Part shown: one piece after another, positions 1 through 9,268 of the stretch
Layout of the letters: each line of letters begins with the position of its first letter
Position numbering within the stretch: the first letter of the stretch is position 1
Source of the DNA: Roseobacter ponti
GTDB lineage: Bacteria > Pseudomonadota > Alphaproteobacteria > Rhodobacterales > Rhodobacteraceae
Assembly: GCF_012932215.1 (NCBI RefSeq)
Contig: NZ_CP048788.1
Span: 3,534,001-3,598,000 of the forward strand
Reading direction: 5' to 3'
Length of the DNA stretch: 64,000 nt
Notes under the pieces: model-generated
Seen by the model: the letters and a program-made list of their open reading frames with translations, nothing else
What the model was told of the DNA's origin: nothing
Database searches by the model: none
Position numbers and translations under genes: made by a program

Positions 1-360
1 CCGGGCAAAGTCTTCGGTATTTTCCGCAACCACTTTCAGCAGATAATCCGCACTGCCGGCCATCAGATGACATTCCAGCACATCCGGGATGCGCCGGACG
101 CCCTTTTCAAAGGCATCAAGTACCTCATCTGCCTGTCCCTGCAGGGTAATTTCGACAAAGACCGTTGTCGGCACGCCCATTTTCCTTGCGTCCAGCAGGG
201 CCACATACCCATGGATGTAACCTTCCTTTTCGAGCCGCTGAACCCGCCTGTGACAGGCCGAGGGCGAGAGGTTCACATCTTCGCTGAGATCTGAATTGGA
301 CAACCGCCCTTTCGTCTGCAGTGCGCCGAGGATTCGCCGGTCTGTTGGATCGAGAGCCAT
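1..360 (-). CDS. Lrp/AsnC-family transcriptional regulator, C-terminally truncated by the window edge
   Basis: The reverse strand translates from an ATG at 358-360 into the first 120 residues of an Lrp/AsnC regulator. A winged helix-turn-helix occupies about residues 5-60 (DRRILGALQ, then LSPSACHRRVQRLEKEG), followed by the start of the ligand-sensing RAM domain (VECHL-type strand, seen as DVLECHLMAGSADYLL). The gene runs off the left edge, so about 30 residues are missing. It is divergent from ald with 139 bp between the starts, which is the usual arrangement for an amino-acid-responsive activator of alanine dehydrogenase (AldR-like). Family assignment is firm; control of ald is inferred from position only. 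Confidence 0.9.
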   Translation of the reverse strand, partial: MALDPTDRRILGALQTKGRLSNSDLSEDVNLSPSACHRRVQRLEKEGYIHGYVALLDARKMGVPTTVFVEITLQGQADEVLDAFEKGVRRIPDVLECHLMAGSADYLLKVVAENTEDFAR

Positions 361-499
361 TTGTGCAAAATTCTTTCGCCTGCGTGTGGATTCTCAGAAG
401 ACTATTCGCAAAAGCACCCCCTTTACGAGGGATTTTTAATGCCCGATTGCACAGAGACGGGCGTATGCATCAGGAAATCAGGTCAGGGAGAAGACGGCG

Positions 500-1618
500 A
501 TGATTATCGGTTGCCCCAAAGAAATCAAACCACAGGAATTCCGTGTCGGCATGACGCCCAATGCCGCGGGCGAGGCCGTCGCACATGGCCACCGCGTGCT
601 GATCGAAACCGGTGCCGGTAAAGGCGCAGGATTTGAAGACAGCGATTATACCGACGCCGGCGCAGAGATCGCCGCAACGGCAGCTGACGTATTCAGCACC
701 GCCGATATGATCGTAAAGGTGAAAGAACCACAGGCCGGGGAGCGCCGAATGCTGCGTGAAGGTCAGGTGCTCTTTACCTATCTGCACCTGGCACCGGACC
801 CTGAGCAAACCCGCGATCTGATCGCTTCGGGGGCAACATGTATCGCCTATGAAACTGTGACCGATGACCGCGGCGGCCTGCCTTTGCTGGCGCCGATGTC
901 GGAAGTGGCAGGGCGTCTGGCCCCTCAGGTCGGGGCCTGGACCCTGCAGAAAGCCAACGGCGGGCGCGGTGTTCTGATGGGCGGTGTGCCCGGTGTCGGC
1001 CCGGCGCGTGTGCTGGTGATCGGCGGCGGTGTCGTCGGCACCCATGCGGCCCGGATCGCGGCCGGTATGGGCGCGGATGTAACCGTGCTCGACCGTTCGC
1101 TGGCGCGTCTGCGCTATCTCGATGATGTCTTCGGGCAGCAGTTCAAAACCAGCTATGCCTCCGCCGGCAACACCATCGAGCTTGCCCGTGCTGCGGATAT
1201 GATTGTCGGCGCTGTCCTGATCCCCGGGGCCGCTGCCCCCAAGCTGATCAGCCGCGCGCAGCTTTCCGAACTGAAACCCGGCGCGGCCCTCGTCGATGTG
1301 GCCATTGATCAGGGTGGTTGTTTTGAAACCTCGCGTGCGACCACGCACCAGGATCCGGTCTATGATGTGGACGATATCATGCACTATTGCGTGGCGAATA
1401 TGCCCGGTGCTGTGGCTCGCACCTCGACGATTGCACTGGGCAACGCGACGATGCCTTTCATGCTGGCGCTGGCGGATAAGGGCTGGAAACAGGCCTGTCT
1501 CGATGATCCGCACCTGCTGGACGGGCTTAATGTGCATGCCGGCCAGCTGACCTATTTCGCCGTCGGCAAGGCGCTGGGGATCGATGTGGTCTCGCCCTCC
1601 ATAGTTGTAAAACAGTAA
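500..1618 (+). CDS. ald: Alanine dehydrogenase
   Basis: NAD-dependent L-alanine dehydrogenase (372 aa, the usual length), interconverting alanine with pyruvate and ammonia in the cytoplasm. Pyruvate-binding residues seen in characterised enzymes are in place: R15 (EFRVGMTP), K75 (VKVKEPQ) and H96 (YLHLAPD). The Rossmann dinucleotide motif GGGVVG lies near residues 173-180. The start at 500 has a GGGAGA-type ribosome site a few bases upstream. In the taurine pathway encoded later in the window, Tpa converts pyruvate to alanine, so Ald would regenerate pyruvate; the link is metabolic, not positional. The divergent Lrp-type gene is the likely regulator. Confidence 0.97.
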   Translation: MIIGCPKEIKPQEFRVGMTPNAAGEAVAHGHRVLIETGAGKGAGFEDSDYTDAGAEIAATAADVFSTADMIVKVKEPQAGERRMLREGQVLFTYLHLAPDPEQTRDLIASGATCIAYETVTDDRGGLPLLAPMSEVAGRLAPQVGAWTLQKANGGRGVLMGGVPGVGPARVLVIGGGVVGTHAARIAAGMGADVTVLDRSLARLRYLDDVFGQQFKTSYASAGNTIELARAADMIVGAVLIPGAAAPKLISRAQLSELKPGAALVDVAIDQGGCFETSRATTHQDPVYDVDDIMHYCVANMPGAVARTSTIALGNATMPFMLALADKGWKQACLDDPHLLDGLNVHAGQLTYFAVGKALGIDVVSPSIVVKQ

Positions 1619-1680
1619 CGATTGCGGGTCGTTAGCGGGCAAATGCCTGCTGCGTCCCGCCACGCCGGCTGAACTTCAGA

Positions 1681-1735
1681 AGCCCGGGGCACGGCGGATC
1701 TGCGCCGTGAAGCCCCCGCGACCCGGGCTCTTTTC
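1681..1735 (+). terminator. Terminator after ald
   Basis: A two-level inverted repeat: outer arms AGCCCGGG (1681-1688) and CCCGGGCT (1722-1729), inner arms CACGGCG (1690-1696) and CGCCGTG (1703-1709), followed by CTTTTCTC. It lies about 60 bp after the ald stop and before the next gene. Confidence 0.7.
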
Positions 1736-1810
1736 TCAGAAAACCAGTGCTTTGATGGCTCGAATCGGGTTTAATCGGGTCAGAAAATTCATTTTTTGCG
1801 GGATATAACA

Positions 1811-1858
1811 ATGAAACAGAGTAACCGGATTTCAATGAAACAGAGTAACCGGATTTCT
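1811..1858 (+). repeat. 24-bp perfect-but-one tandem duplication at the start codon
   Basis: Two adjacent 24-bp units (1811-1834, 1835-1858) each begin with ATGAAACAGAGTAACC and encode MKQSNRIS; they differ only in the final base. The duplication is in frame and so duplicates the start codon of the secreted protein. Just upstream, a shorter direct repeat AATCGGGT occurs at 1763-1770 and 1773-1780. Confidence 0.9.
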
Positions 1859-3127
1859 GCAGCCCTTGCCGCTGCAATGATGCTGACGACCACGACCGCC
1901 ATGGCCGATTCTAACCTCGGTGCCTTTGCTGTCGGGGCCGCTGTGGGCGCAATCGTGAACCAGCAGGTCAACAACAACAAAAAGAAGCGTACAACCACGA
2001 CACAGCGCACCTATTCCAACAACAGTTACCAGCGTCAGCAGAACCGCGAGGTTCAGTCCGCGCTCAATGCTTTCGGATTCCCGGCGGGAACAGTGGACGG
2101 CTCTCTCGGCAGCCGGTCGCGTGGCGCGATTTCAACCTATCAGGCCTATATGGGCTATCCGGCGACCGGATATCTTGAGGAATACCAGCGTGTGAACCTT
2201 GTCTCCTCGCATCAGCGTATGCAGGCCGGCGGCGGGAATGCCTATCCGCAGGTTGTCGCAAGCGAAGGCACCCGCGGTCTGCTCAAGGCTTTCGCGGATC
2301 CGAACTATGCCAACAGATACGGCGGTGCTCAGACCGGCAACAGCGTCACGGCGTCCGGCCAGGTTCAGACCTTTAACCAGAACGAAACCTATGCTGCGGC
2401 GGCCCAGCCGGCCCCCCTCGCTCCGCTCAGCCTGAGCGGAGCGCAGTCCAGCGCATCAATGGTCAGCCACTGCAAGATCGTGAACAGCCAGACCCAGGCC
2501 AATGGCGTGATCCTTGCAAGCAACGTCACCAATCCGGACCAGGCTCTGGGTGAGCAGTTCTGCGAAGCGCGCGCCGATGCGATTCGTCAGAGTGACGCGC
2601 TGCGGGCCTCGGTCGATCAGTCGGATGCACAGCTGCGCGCCGGGTGTTCGCAGATCGCTGACGCCATGGCGCCGGCTATTGCCCAGATTTCCGGCGCGGG
2701 TGCCGCTTCGGTTGCTGTGACAGCCCAGCAGACCGCAAATACGCTCTTTAACGGTGATATGGCCACGGCGACAGGCTACGGCCAGATCTGCCTCGGGCTC
2801 GGCTACCGTGAAGACGACGCCAAAATGGCGCTGGGGGCTGCCACCGTGATGCTGGCTGCAGGCCGCGCGCCTTACTCCGAATTCGTCGGCCACCACGTGC
2901 GCTGGGGCTTTGGTACCGATGCGCCCCGAGGCGGATCGACCGGCTGGTATGAGACAGCGCTTACCGCGATGGAGAACGGCGCAGAACCGGCAGTCCTGCC
3001 CGGGCAGACAAAATCGCGCAATGCCATCATCCGCGCCTCGCTGATATCTTCGGGTGTTGCCGCACCGGTGAAAGCGTTCAGCGCATCCGGTGGTGGTCTG
3101 CCGACGCTGAACCTCGGCGACAACTGA
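1811..3127 (+). CDS. Secreted peptidoglycan-binding-domain protein
   Basis: Exported protein of about 430-438 aa. A signal peptide with an Ala/Met/Thr-rich core ends near AMADS. A short glycine-zipper-like segment (GAFAVGAAVGAIV) follows, then a Gln/Asn/Lys/Thr-rich linker and a PG_binding_1-type domain at roughly residues 70-125 (REVQSALNAFGF ... GSRSRGAISTYQ). The last 250 residues match no domain I recognise. The first 24 bases of the gene are duplicated in frame (1811-1834 and 1835-1858), giving two possible ATGs with the same downstream sequence; either could be the true start. Likely periplasmic and cell-wall-associated. No operon partners. Confidence 0.8.
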   Translation: MKQSNRISMKQSNRISAALAAAMMLTTTTAMADSNLGAFAVGAAVGAIVNQQVNNNKKKRTTTTQRTYSNNSYQRQQNREVQSALNAFGFPAGTVDGSLGSRSRGAISTYQAYMGYPATGYLEEYQRVNLVSSHQRMQAGGGNAYPQVVASEGTRGLLKAFADPNYANRYGGAQTGNSVTASGQVQTFNQNETYAAAAQPAPLAPLSLSGAQSSASMVSHCKIVNSQTQANGVILASNVTNPDQALGEQFCEARADAIRQSDALRASVDQSDAQLRAGCSQIADAMAPAIAQISGAGAASVAVTAQQTANTLFNGDMATATGYGQICLGLGYREDDAKMALGAATVMLAAGRAPYSEFVGHHVRWGFGTDAPRGGSTGWYETALTAMENGAEPAVLPGQTKSRNAIIRASLISSGVAAPVKAFSASGGGLPTLNLGDN

Positions 3128-3140
3128 TCATATGACATAA

Positions 3141-3176
3141 AAAGGGGGCCCGCGGCATCTGCTGCGGGCCCTTTTT
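3141..3176. terminator. Bidirectional terminator between converging genes
   Basis: A strong GC-rich inverted repeat (arms GGGCCCGCGGC and GCTGCGGGCCC) is flanked by an A run on the left and a T run on the right. It can therefore stop transcription from the peptidoglycan-binding gene on the plus strand and from mscL on the minus strand, which converge here. Confidence 0.85.
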
Positions 3177-3188
3177 CGTGACTGCCTC

Positions 3189-3617
3189 TCAGGCGTCTTT
3201 TTTGAGCGCGTCGCGGATCTGCAGCAGCACTTCAAGCTCGGTCGGCCCGGTGGGCGCTTCATCGGCGTGTGTTTCAGGCCGTTCAGCAGCTTCCTTAATG
3301 CGGTTGACCATCTTCACCAGTAGAAACACCACGAAGGCAACGATCAGGAAGTTGATGATCGCCATGACGAACTTGCCAACGGCAAAGACCGGTACGCCGG
3401 CCTCGGTTGCCGCCTCAATGGAGGCAAAGGTCTGATCACCCATGACATAAAACCAGCCTGAAAAATCGATACCACCGGTAAACAGCGCGATGACGGGGTT
3501 GATCAGATCGCCGACCAGCGAGGTCACGATGGCCGTAAAAGCGGCGCCGATGATAATACCAACCGCCATGTCCATGACATTGCCCTTGGCGATAAAACTT
3601 TTGAATTCATTCAGCAT
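3189..3617 (-). CDS. mscL: Large-conductance mechanosensitive channel MscL
   Basis: Homopentameric inner-membrane tension-gated pore that releases solutes on hypo-osmotic shock. The 142-aa length is typical. The N-terminal amphipathic segment ([20 protein letters not shown]) leads into TM1 (about 14-45, with the small-residue-rich pore helix [18 protein letters not shown]). TM2 lies near 83-105 ([19 protein letters not shown]) and a charged cytoplasmic helix ends the protein. A GAGGGA ribosome site precedes the ATG. It stands alone, converging on the preceding gene. Confidence 0.97.
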   Translation of the reverse strand: MLNEFKSFIAKGNVMDMAVGIIIGAAFTAIVTSLVGDLINPVIALFTGGIDFSGWFYVMGDQTFASIEAATEAGVPVFAVGKFVMAIINFLIVAFVVFLLVKMVNRIKEAAERPETHADEAPTGPTELEVLLQIRDALKKDA

Positions 3618-3757
3618 TGATGTCCCTCACACTGTTGATCCGCGCGTCACTGCACGCTCTGTGCGCCTGTTAACATATCGCTGCGCGGACACGAGCCTGT
3701 TTTTACGGGGAAACGATCCTAGGTTTACCCCGTAACCACTCAACAGGAGATGCCATA

Positions 3758-4462
3758 ATGGCCGACCTTTCCGCCTTTCCGATCAACGACAAGTGGCCCG
3801 CAAAAGACCCTTCAGTGCTGCAGCTTTACTCTTTTCCGACCCCGAACGGCGTGAAAGTCTCAATCGCTCTCGAAGAGATGGGCATCCCTTATGAGGCGCA
3901 CACGGTGACGCTCTCGGACGCGGATGTGAAAAGCCCCGAGTTCCTGTCGCTGAACCCGAACAATAAGATCCCTGCGATCATTGACCCTGACGGGCCGGGC
4001 GGCACACCGTTGCAGCTTTTTGAAAGCGGCGCGATTCTGATTTACCTCGCGGAGAAATCCGGCAAGCTCATCGGCAACACGCCTGCCGAGAAAGCCCATA
4101 TCATTCAGTGGCTTATGTTTCAGATGGGTGGCCTCGGTCCGATGCTGGGACAGCTTGGGTTCTTTTACAAATTCGCAGGCTCCGAGTATGAGGACAAACG
4201 CCCGCAGCAACGCTACATCGGTGAGGCGAAACGCCTGCTGGGCGTACTCGATGGTGTGCTGGAAGACAAAGAGTGGATCGCCGGTGACTTCTCTATTGCC
4301 GATATCGCGATAGCACCCTGGATCAACGCGCTGGATTTCTATGGCGCGAAAGAGGCCGTGGAGTACGAGAGCTTCAAAAACGTTGTAGCCTATCGCGACC
4401 GGTTCTATGCCCGTCCGACCGTGGAAAAAGCCAAGAACATCCCGCCCCGCACACCGGCGTAA
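3758..4462 (+). CDS. Glutathione S-transferase, Nu-class/YghU-YfcG-like
   Basis: A 234-aa cytosolic GST. The thioredoxin-like domain covers about residues 20-105, with the cis-proline region NPNNKIPAI and the glutathione-binding ESGAILIYLAE. The all-helical C-terminal domain follows, with a conserved Asp-bearing motif DFSIADIAIAPW. An N-terminal extension before the fold and the NPNNKIPAI motif fit the YghU/YfcG disulfide-bond oxidoreductase group better than classical detoxifying GSTs; exact substrates cannot be told from sequence. The ribosome site CAGGAG sits 7-8 bases before ATG. It is monocistronic, ending at a terminator. Confidence 0.9.
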   Translation: MADLSAFPINDKWPAKDPSVLQLYSFPTPNGVKVSIALEEMGIPYEAHTVTLSDADVKSPEFLSLNPNNKIPAIIDPDGPGGTPLQLFESGAILIYLAEKSGKLIGNTPAEKAHIIQWLMFQMGGLGPMLGQLGFFYKFAGSEYEDKRPQQRYIGEAKRLLGVLDGVLEDKEWIAGDFSIADIAIAPWINALDFYGAKEAVEYESFKNVVAYRDRFYARPTVEKAKNIPPRTPA

Positions 4463-4506
4463 ATTCGCCGCTCCGGGCGCGCGCCTGAGGCGCACGACAA
4501 AATGAT

Positions 4507-4541
4507 AAACCGGCGGGCCATGACAGCACGCCGGTTTTTTT
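4507..4541. terminator. Bidirectional terminator
   Basis: Arms AAACCGGCG (4507-4515) and CGCCGGTTT (4529-4537), followed by a T run and preceded by an A-rich stretch. It lies between the converging GST and ytoQ genes. Confidence 0.8.
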
Positions 4542-4560
4542 CGTCCCATATCGACAGAGT

Positions 4561-5010
4561 TCAGCCGGGTAGCTTGCCGGTCAGCACGTAGCGCAGGATT
4601 TCGACCACCTGTGAGGGTTCTTCAGCCACAGCGAGGGCTGCGGCATCAACCTCTTTCAGCGGATGCGCGTGCTGCGGGCCGTGCAGGATAATGAGCGATT
4701 TGCCGAGCGCCGAGGCCATGCCCGCGTCAAAGGCCGCGTTCCACTGTTTGTACTGATCGCCGAACCGCACCACGACGATATCAGCGTCTTCTATTCCCTT
4801 GCGGGTGCGGATTGCGTTGACCATAGCACCTTTGTGGTCGTGCCAGTATTTGTTGTCCTCAGCCCCCAGAATGGCCACGCCGCAGTCGTCGCTTGCGTCG
4901 TGATCGGTCACCGGGCTGTCAAAGCTGACATCCAGATCGGCAGCACCGCTGGTGATCTGCTCGCGCCAGTCAGTGTGAATTTCTCCGGACAGATAAACTC
5001 TGAGCGTCAT
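4561..5010 (-). CDS. ytoQ: YtoQ family protein
   Basis: A 149-aa protein with the signature opening LRVYLSGEIHTDWREQI and the internal stretch DADIVVVRFGDQYKQWNAAFDAG, typical of the YtoQ family, which has a nucleoside 2-deoxyribosyltransferase-like Rossmann layout. The biochemical role of the family is not established, so none is claimed. GAAGGAG precedes the ATG at 5010. The gene follows pheT on the same strand, 36 bp downstream, and may be cotranscribed with it. Confidence 0.85.
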   Translation of the reverse strand: MTLRVYLSGEIHTDWREQITSGAADLDVSFDSPVTDHDASDDCGVAILGAEDNKYWHDHKGAMVNAIRTRKGIEDADIVVVRFGDQYKQWNAAFDAGMASALGKSLIILHGPQHAHPLKEVDAAALAVAEEPSQVVEILRYVLTGKLPG

Positions 5011-5046
5011 GGTATCGTCTCCTTCTGCTGCGCTGCGACGATTGCG

Positions 5047-7446
5047 TCAGCCGCGCAATGTGCCGCCCGTGGCTTTGGTCACTTTCTCGATGACCTTCGC
5101 ACTGACGGCTTCGATGTCTTTTTCGGTCAGCGTCTGATCTTTCGGCTGCATCCGCACCGTGATCGCCAGGGATTTCCGGTTTTCGCCAAGGCTGCCTCCG
5201 ACGAACTCGTCAAAGACCCGCACATCCTCAATCAGCGCTTTATCCGCCCCCATGGCGGCATTGATCAATGTAAGCGCCTCGGTCTGCGCTTCCACCACAA
5301 AGGCGAAATCGCGTTCGACAGCCTGCAGATCGCTGATGGCAAGCGCTGCGCGGGTGGCTCCTGCTTTGCGCGGCAGGGGGATCTCGGCAGGCCAGAGGGT
5401 GAAGGCCATCGCCGGGCCCTTTACTTCCATCGCCTCCAGCACGCGCGGGTGTACTTCACCGAAGACGCCCAGCACCTTTTTCGGGCCGAGGCAGATCACC
5501 CCGTGACGGCCCGGGTGCCACCAGTCGCGGCCTGTGCGCATGATCTGCACCTTCGCAGGTGCACCCATCGCGGCCAGAACAGCTTCGGCATCTGCCTTGA
5601 CGTCGAAGACATCGACCGCGCGCGAGGCACCGTGCACGTCCTTTGGCCCTGTCCGGCCCACCAGCAGTGCGGAAACCAGCAGGTGCTGCTCTCCCGGCTC
5701 CCCGCCGTGAAAGCCCGGGCCCACCTCGAAAAGCGCCATATCGGCAAAGCCCCGCGCCTGATTGCGCGCCGCGGCCTGCAGCAGACCGGGCAGCAGGGCG
5801 GGCCTCATGTGGCTCAGATCACTGCTGATCGGGTTCTCAAGGCGGGTCGCATCATCGCCGCCGCCGAAGAGTGCCGCCGAGGCCTGATCTATGAAGCTGT
5901 AGCTGACACATTCGTTGTAGCCCAGTGCCGCGCAGGTCCGCCGGGCGATTGCCTCACGGCGCTGCATCGGTGAGAGGATCGGTTTCGGCACGCCTTCGGT
6001 GAGGCGCTTGAGCGGCTTGCCTTTGAGTTTGGTAAGAGATGCGATGCGCGCCACCTCTTCGACCAGATCGGCCTCGCCCTGCACATCCGGGCGCCAGCTC
6101 GGCACATGCGCCATGTTGCCCTCAAGGATGAAACCCAGAGAGGTCAGCGTCTGGCGCTGCTCGCTTTCGGGGATGTCCATGCCCACAAGCGAACGTACTC
6201 GCGCCGCGTCCAGCCGGTAGGCGCGGTCGGTGTCGGGGATTTTGCCCGCCACGATCACCTCAGACGCCTCACCGCCCGCGTGATCCAGGATCATACGCGT
6301 TGCGTGCTCAATCCCGTAGGGCGTCCATGCGGGATCGATGCCCCGCTCAAACCGATAACGTGCATCCGAGTTTATCTTCAGCGCGCGGCCCGTGTAGGCG
6401 GTGCGCACCGGATCGAAATAGGCGGCTTCGAGAAAGACATTCACCGTCTCTTCGGTGCAGCCCGACGCCATTCCGCCCATCACGCCGCCGATGCTTTCCA
6501 CGCCATTCTCATCAGAGATCAGCGTCATGCCTTCCTCAAAGATGTATTCTTTTTCATCCAGCCCGGTGAGCGTCTCGCCCCCTTTCGCGCGATGCACGCG
6601 CAGGGCATTGCCGGCGATTTTGTCAGCATCGAACACGTGCAGCGGGCGGTTGCGGTCATAGGTGAAGAAATTCGTCACATCGACGAGAAAGCTGATCGGG
6701 CGCAGTCCGATGGCGCGCAGGCAATCCTGCAGCCACTGCGGGCTCGGCCCGTTTGTCACGCCTCTGATGACCCGCCCGAAGAAGACCGGGCACTGGTCCA
6801 GTGTATCTCCGTCGATGGTGACACTGACCGGGCAGGCAAAGGCACCGGGCACCGCATCAACGTCACGCTTTTTGAGCTTGCCCAGACCACGGGCCGCAAG
6901 GTCACGGGCAATGCCGCGCACACCCAGCGCATCGGGGCGGTTGGGCGTGATCGCAATCTCGATCACCGGGTCTACTTTGGCGGGGTCGTTTTCAGCAAGC
7001 CAGTCCACGAAAGATTGCCCCACTTCGCCCGAGGGCAGTTCAATGATCCCGTCATGCTCCTCGCTGAGCTCGAGCTCGCGCTCTGAGGCCATCATGCCAA
7101 AGCTCTCGATCCCACGGATTTTGCCGACGCCGATGGTCGTATCGATCCCTGGCACGTAAACGCCGGGTTTGGCGATTACGACGGTGATGCCCTCGCGCGC
7201 GTTGGGCGCGCCGCAGATGATCTGCTTCTGCCCCTCGTCCGTGTCCACCTGGCAGACCCGCAGCCGGTCGGCATCAGGGTGTTTTTCGGCCGAGGCCACA
7301 TAGCCCAGCGTAAAGTCTTTCAGACGCGCGGCACGGTCCTCGACACCTTCGACCTCGAGGCCAAGGTCGGTCAGGGCATAGAGGATCTCATCGAGCGTGG
7401 CCTTTGTCTCGAGATGGTCTTTGAGCCAGGAAAGCGTGAATTTCAT
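5047..7446 (-). CDS. pheT: Phenylalanyl-tRNA synthetase beta subunit
   Basis: Large subunit (799 aa) of the cytoplasmic alpha2-beta2 synthetase that charges tRNA-Phe. It opens with MKFTLSWLKDHL, followed by an EMAP/OB-like tRNA-binding domain (about 40-150), the B3/B4 editing region with SFLVDVTNFF near residue 255, the B5 domain (about 400-470) and the ferredoxin-like anticodon-binding domain at the C-terminus (QAVERDFAFVV ... GSLGENRKSLAITV). An upstream in-frame extension to 7491 lacks conservation, so 7446 is chosen. pheT is separated from pheS by two genes. Confidence 0.97.
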   Translation of the reverse strand: MKFTLSWLKDHLETKATLDEILYALTDLGLEVEGVEDRAARLKDFTLGYVASAEKHPDADRLRVCQVDTDEGQKQIICGAPNAREGITVVIAKPGVYVPGIDTTIGVGKIRGIESFGMMASERELELSEEHDGIIELPSGEVGQSFVDWLAENDPAKVDPVIEIAITPNRPDALGVRGIARDLAARGLGKLKKRDVDAVPGAFACPVSVTIDGDTLDQCPVFFGRVIRGVTNGPSPQWLQDCLRAIGLRPISFLVDVTNFFTYDRNRPLHVFDADKIAGNALRVHRAKGGETLTGLDEKEYIFEEGMTLISDENGVESIGGVMGGMASGCTEETVNVFLEAAYFDPVRTAYTGRALKINSDARYRFERGIDPAWTPYGIEHATRMILDHAGGEASEVIVAGKIPDTDRAYRLDAARVRSLVGMDIPESEQRQTLTSLGFILEGNMAHVPSWRPDVQGEADLVEEVARIASLTKLKGKPLKRLTEGVPKPILSPMQRREAIARRTCAALGYNECVSYSFIDQASAALFGGGDDATRLENPISSDLSHMRPALLPGLLQAAARNQARGFADMALFEVGPGFHGGEPGEQHLLVSALLVGRTGPKDVHGASRAVDVFDVKADAEAVLAAMGAPAKVQIMRTGRDWWHPGRHGVICLGPKKVLGVFGEVHPRVLEAMEVKGPAMAFTLWPAEIPLPRKAGATRAALAISDLQAVERDFAFVVEAQTEALTLINAAMGADKALIEDVRVFDEFVGGSLGENRKSLAITVRMQPKDQTLTEKDIEAVSAKVIEKVTKATGGTLRG

Positions 7447-7533
7447 GAGGGGTCCGCCGGGTCTTTGAATGTGAGCGCCGTGATAGACCAAAGCGGGCCG
7501 GGGGAAAAGCCATTGCTGAGCATTGCGGCCGGG

Positions 7534-8343
7534 TCAGGGGTAGGACGGCGGCAGGCCCATCATCTCGTCAAGCTGCCGCGCGATCCAGCCGTGCGGGATG
7601 AAGTGCCCGCCGGGGTGTATATCGAGGCTTACCCGGCCGCTGTCACACGCCCAGGTCGTGCGTTGAAAGGTGAGAAAATCGCGTGCGTTCCAGGGCTCCT
7701 GCACCCTTCCCGCACCACATCCCATTTTCGCGCGCCAGAGTGCGACCGGGTATTCCGTATCGCCACCCGGACCGTAGGGGAAATCCAGCACTTCATCGTT
7801 GAGACCGTAAACCTGGCGCACCTCGCCTGGTGCTGTGGTGCAGTTCCCGCTCTGCGGCAGCGTGCCGGAAATCGCCAGCAGGGCCGCGATATCCTCCCCG
7901 TCCTCGCAGGCGAAGCGCCAGGCCATATTGCTGCCCCAGGAATAGCCCGAGACATAAATCTGACTGTCGATCACGGGCCAGGTCTCGCGCACCTCCTCCA
8001 GCACCGCGCGGGCAAAAGCGACATCCGGGGAACCCGCGCGCCGGAAATCCCAGCTGCGGTTCATCCCGTTGGGCGCCACGAGCAGCACGCCCCGCCGCCG
8101 GGTGGCGCTCGCGATCCGCTGGTGGCGTACGATGAGGGTGCCCTGCCGTTGCCAGCCATGAAAATGCAGCAGCACCGGCATGCGCGTCTCACCGTCCCAG
8201 CCGTCGGGGGGCAGCACGTGATAGCTGCGTGCGCCGATCTCACAGGGGGTCTGCCCGGTGCACGCGTCCTGCCAGGGACCCATGGCAAGGGCAGAGAACG
8301 GGGTCAGAAGGGTGGCGAGGATGAGGGGGAGAAAAATCTTCAT
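7534..8343 (-). CDS. Secreted alpha/beta-hydrolase, LpqC/feruloyl-esterase-like
   Basis: A 269-aa polyhydroxybutyrate-depolymerase/feruloyl-esterase-like hydrolase with a signal peptide (MKIFLPLILATLLTPFSALA). The nucleophile elbow is GYSWG (S135). The oxyanion-side motif LLHFHGW is near residue 60 and the catalytic His is probably in the C-terminal HPGGHFIPHGW. Cysteines near the N-terminus and in the body suggest periplasmic disulfides. The substrate is unknown. It sits between pheT and an amidotransferase gene on the same strand. The start at 8343 was chosen because the signal peptide begins there, rather than at the upstream GTG/ATG at 8367. Confidence 0.82.
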   Translation of the reverse strand: MKIFLPLILATLLTPFSALAMGPWQDACTGQTPCEIGARSYHVLPPDGWDGETRMPVLLHFHGWQRQGTLIVRHQRIASATRRRGVLLVAPNGMNRSWDFRRAGSPDVAFARAVLEEVRETWPVIDSQIYVSGYSWGSNMAWRFACEDGEDIAALLAISGTLPQSGNCTTAPGEVRQVYGLNDEVLDFPYGPGGDTEYPVALWRAKMGCGAGRVQEPWNARDFLTFQRTTWACDSGRVSLDIHPGGHFIPHGWIARQLDEMMGLPPSYP

Positions 8344-8397
8344 GTCCCGCACCTTAGCGGTCAGCAAGGTGTTGTCACCTCACAAGATTATGAGAGT

Positions 8398-9171
8398 TCA
8401 GAGCTGCGCCATCCAGTTGCGTAATTCCGTTAGGCGCGCGGTATCCTGCATGTCTGAATACCGCACGCCAAGGCGTTGTGCGGCAGCCGGGTCTTCATGC
8501 GCGATCTGCAGGTCGGCGGCGGTCTCCACAGGCAGGCGTTCCCAGTCGAGCACCCGTTTTCCGATGAAGGGAAGGGTATATTCCGGATGATACTGAACAC
8601 CCCAGAAACGGATACCGTCGCGTTCAAAAGCCATGGCCTGCACCGGCGAATGGCGGTTACCGGCAAGCAGAACGGCGCCGTCAGGCAGCAGGGCGACCTC
8701 GTCGCGGTGCACACAGGGCACGGCGAAACCGTCCTCGCGGCCCGCCATCATCGGGTGCCGTCGCCCGGCTTCGGTCAGACGGATATCCACCGCGAGCCCG
8801 TCCTCGCGCCCGTTGGGCGAGGCCTGCGATCTGCCGCCCAGTACCGAGGCTGCCAGCTGCATTCCGTTACACGACCCCAGCGCCGGCAACCCGGCGGCAA
8901 AGACCGCGCGCATGGCACCCGCCAGCGGTTCCGCGCGCGCATCGTCCGTGCTCCAGTCCACGGCAGAACCTGTGAAAACCGCGCCGTCAAAGACTGTGAG
9001 ATCAGGCAGGTCTTCGCCGTCATAGGGCGCCGTGATGGCGATCGCACAGCCAGGGTCAATCCGGCGCAGCGCTGCGGCATATCCTTCACCCGTGCTCTCG
9101 CCGAAAAGCCGGCGTTTGCGGTCATTGATCACCGCAGGGTCGTTGTCGACGATCAGGATACGTTTTGTCAT
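8398..9171 (-). CDS. Class I glutamine amidotransferase (GMP synthase-like domain)
   Basis: A stand-alone 257-aa class I glutaminase-fold protein. The nucleophile is C101 in GSCNGMQ, and the His-Glu pair lies in GVQYHPEY near residue 200. A C-terminal tail of about 50 residues after the fold is not typical of the minimal domain. Homologues remove or transfer the gamma-amide or gamma-glutamyl group; the substrate cannot be told here. The start at 9171 (MTKRILIVDND) has GGGGTG/GAG upstream; the longer reading to 9213 is unlikely. The gene lies between pheS and an esterase gene on the same strand. Confidence 0.85.
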   Translation of the reverse strand: MTKRILIVDNDPAVINDRKRRLFGESTGEGYAAALRRIDPGCAIAITAPYDGEDLPDLTVFDGAVFTGSAVDWSTDDARAEPLAGAMRAVFAAGLPALGSCNGMQLAASVLGGRSQASPNGREDGLAVDIRLTEAGRRHPMMAGREDGFAVPCVHRDEVALLPDGAVLLAGNRHSPVQAMAFERDGIRFWGVQYHPEYTLPFIGKRVLDWERLPVETAADLQIAHEDPAAAQRLGVRYSDMQDTARLTELRNWMAQL

Positions 9172-9268
9172 CTCAGGCACCCCGCTTAAAGATATAACAT
9201 CAGCGTCGCGCACTCTGACCGCGCCTGCGGGTCAGAAACCGACAAAAGCCGCGCAAAGAGGGACAGTA

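Noticed and set aside
470-1663. 397-codon open frame opposite ald
   Set aside because: It is the reverse shadow of a clearly conserved alanine dehydrogenase and resembles no family; G+C-rich coding DNA commonly leaves the complementary frame open.
4663-5973. 436-codon plus-strand frame over ytoQ and pheT
   Set aside because: Shadow of two conserved minus-strand genes; no domain recognised.
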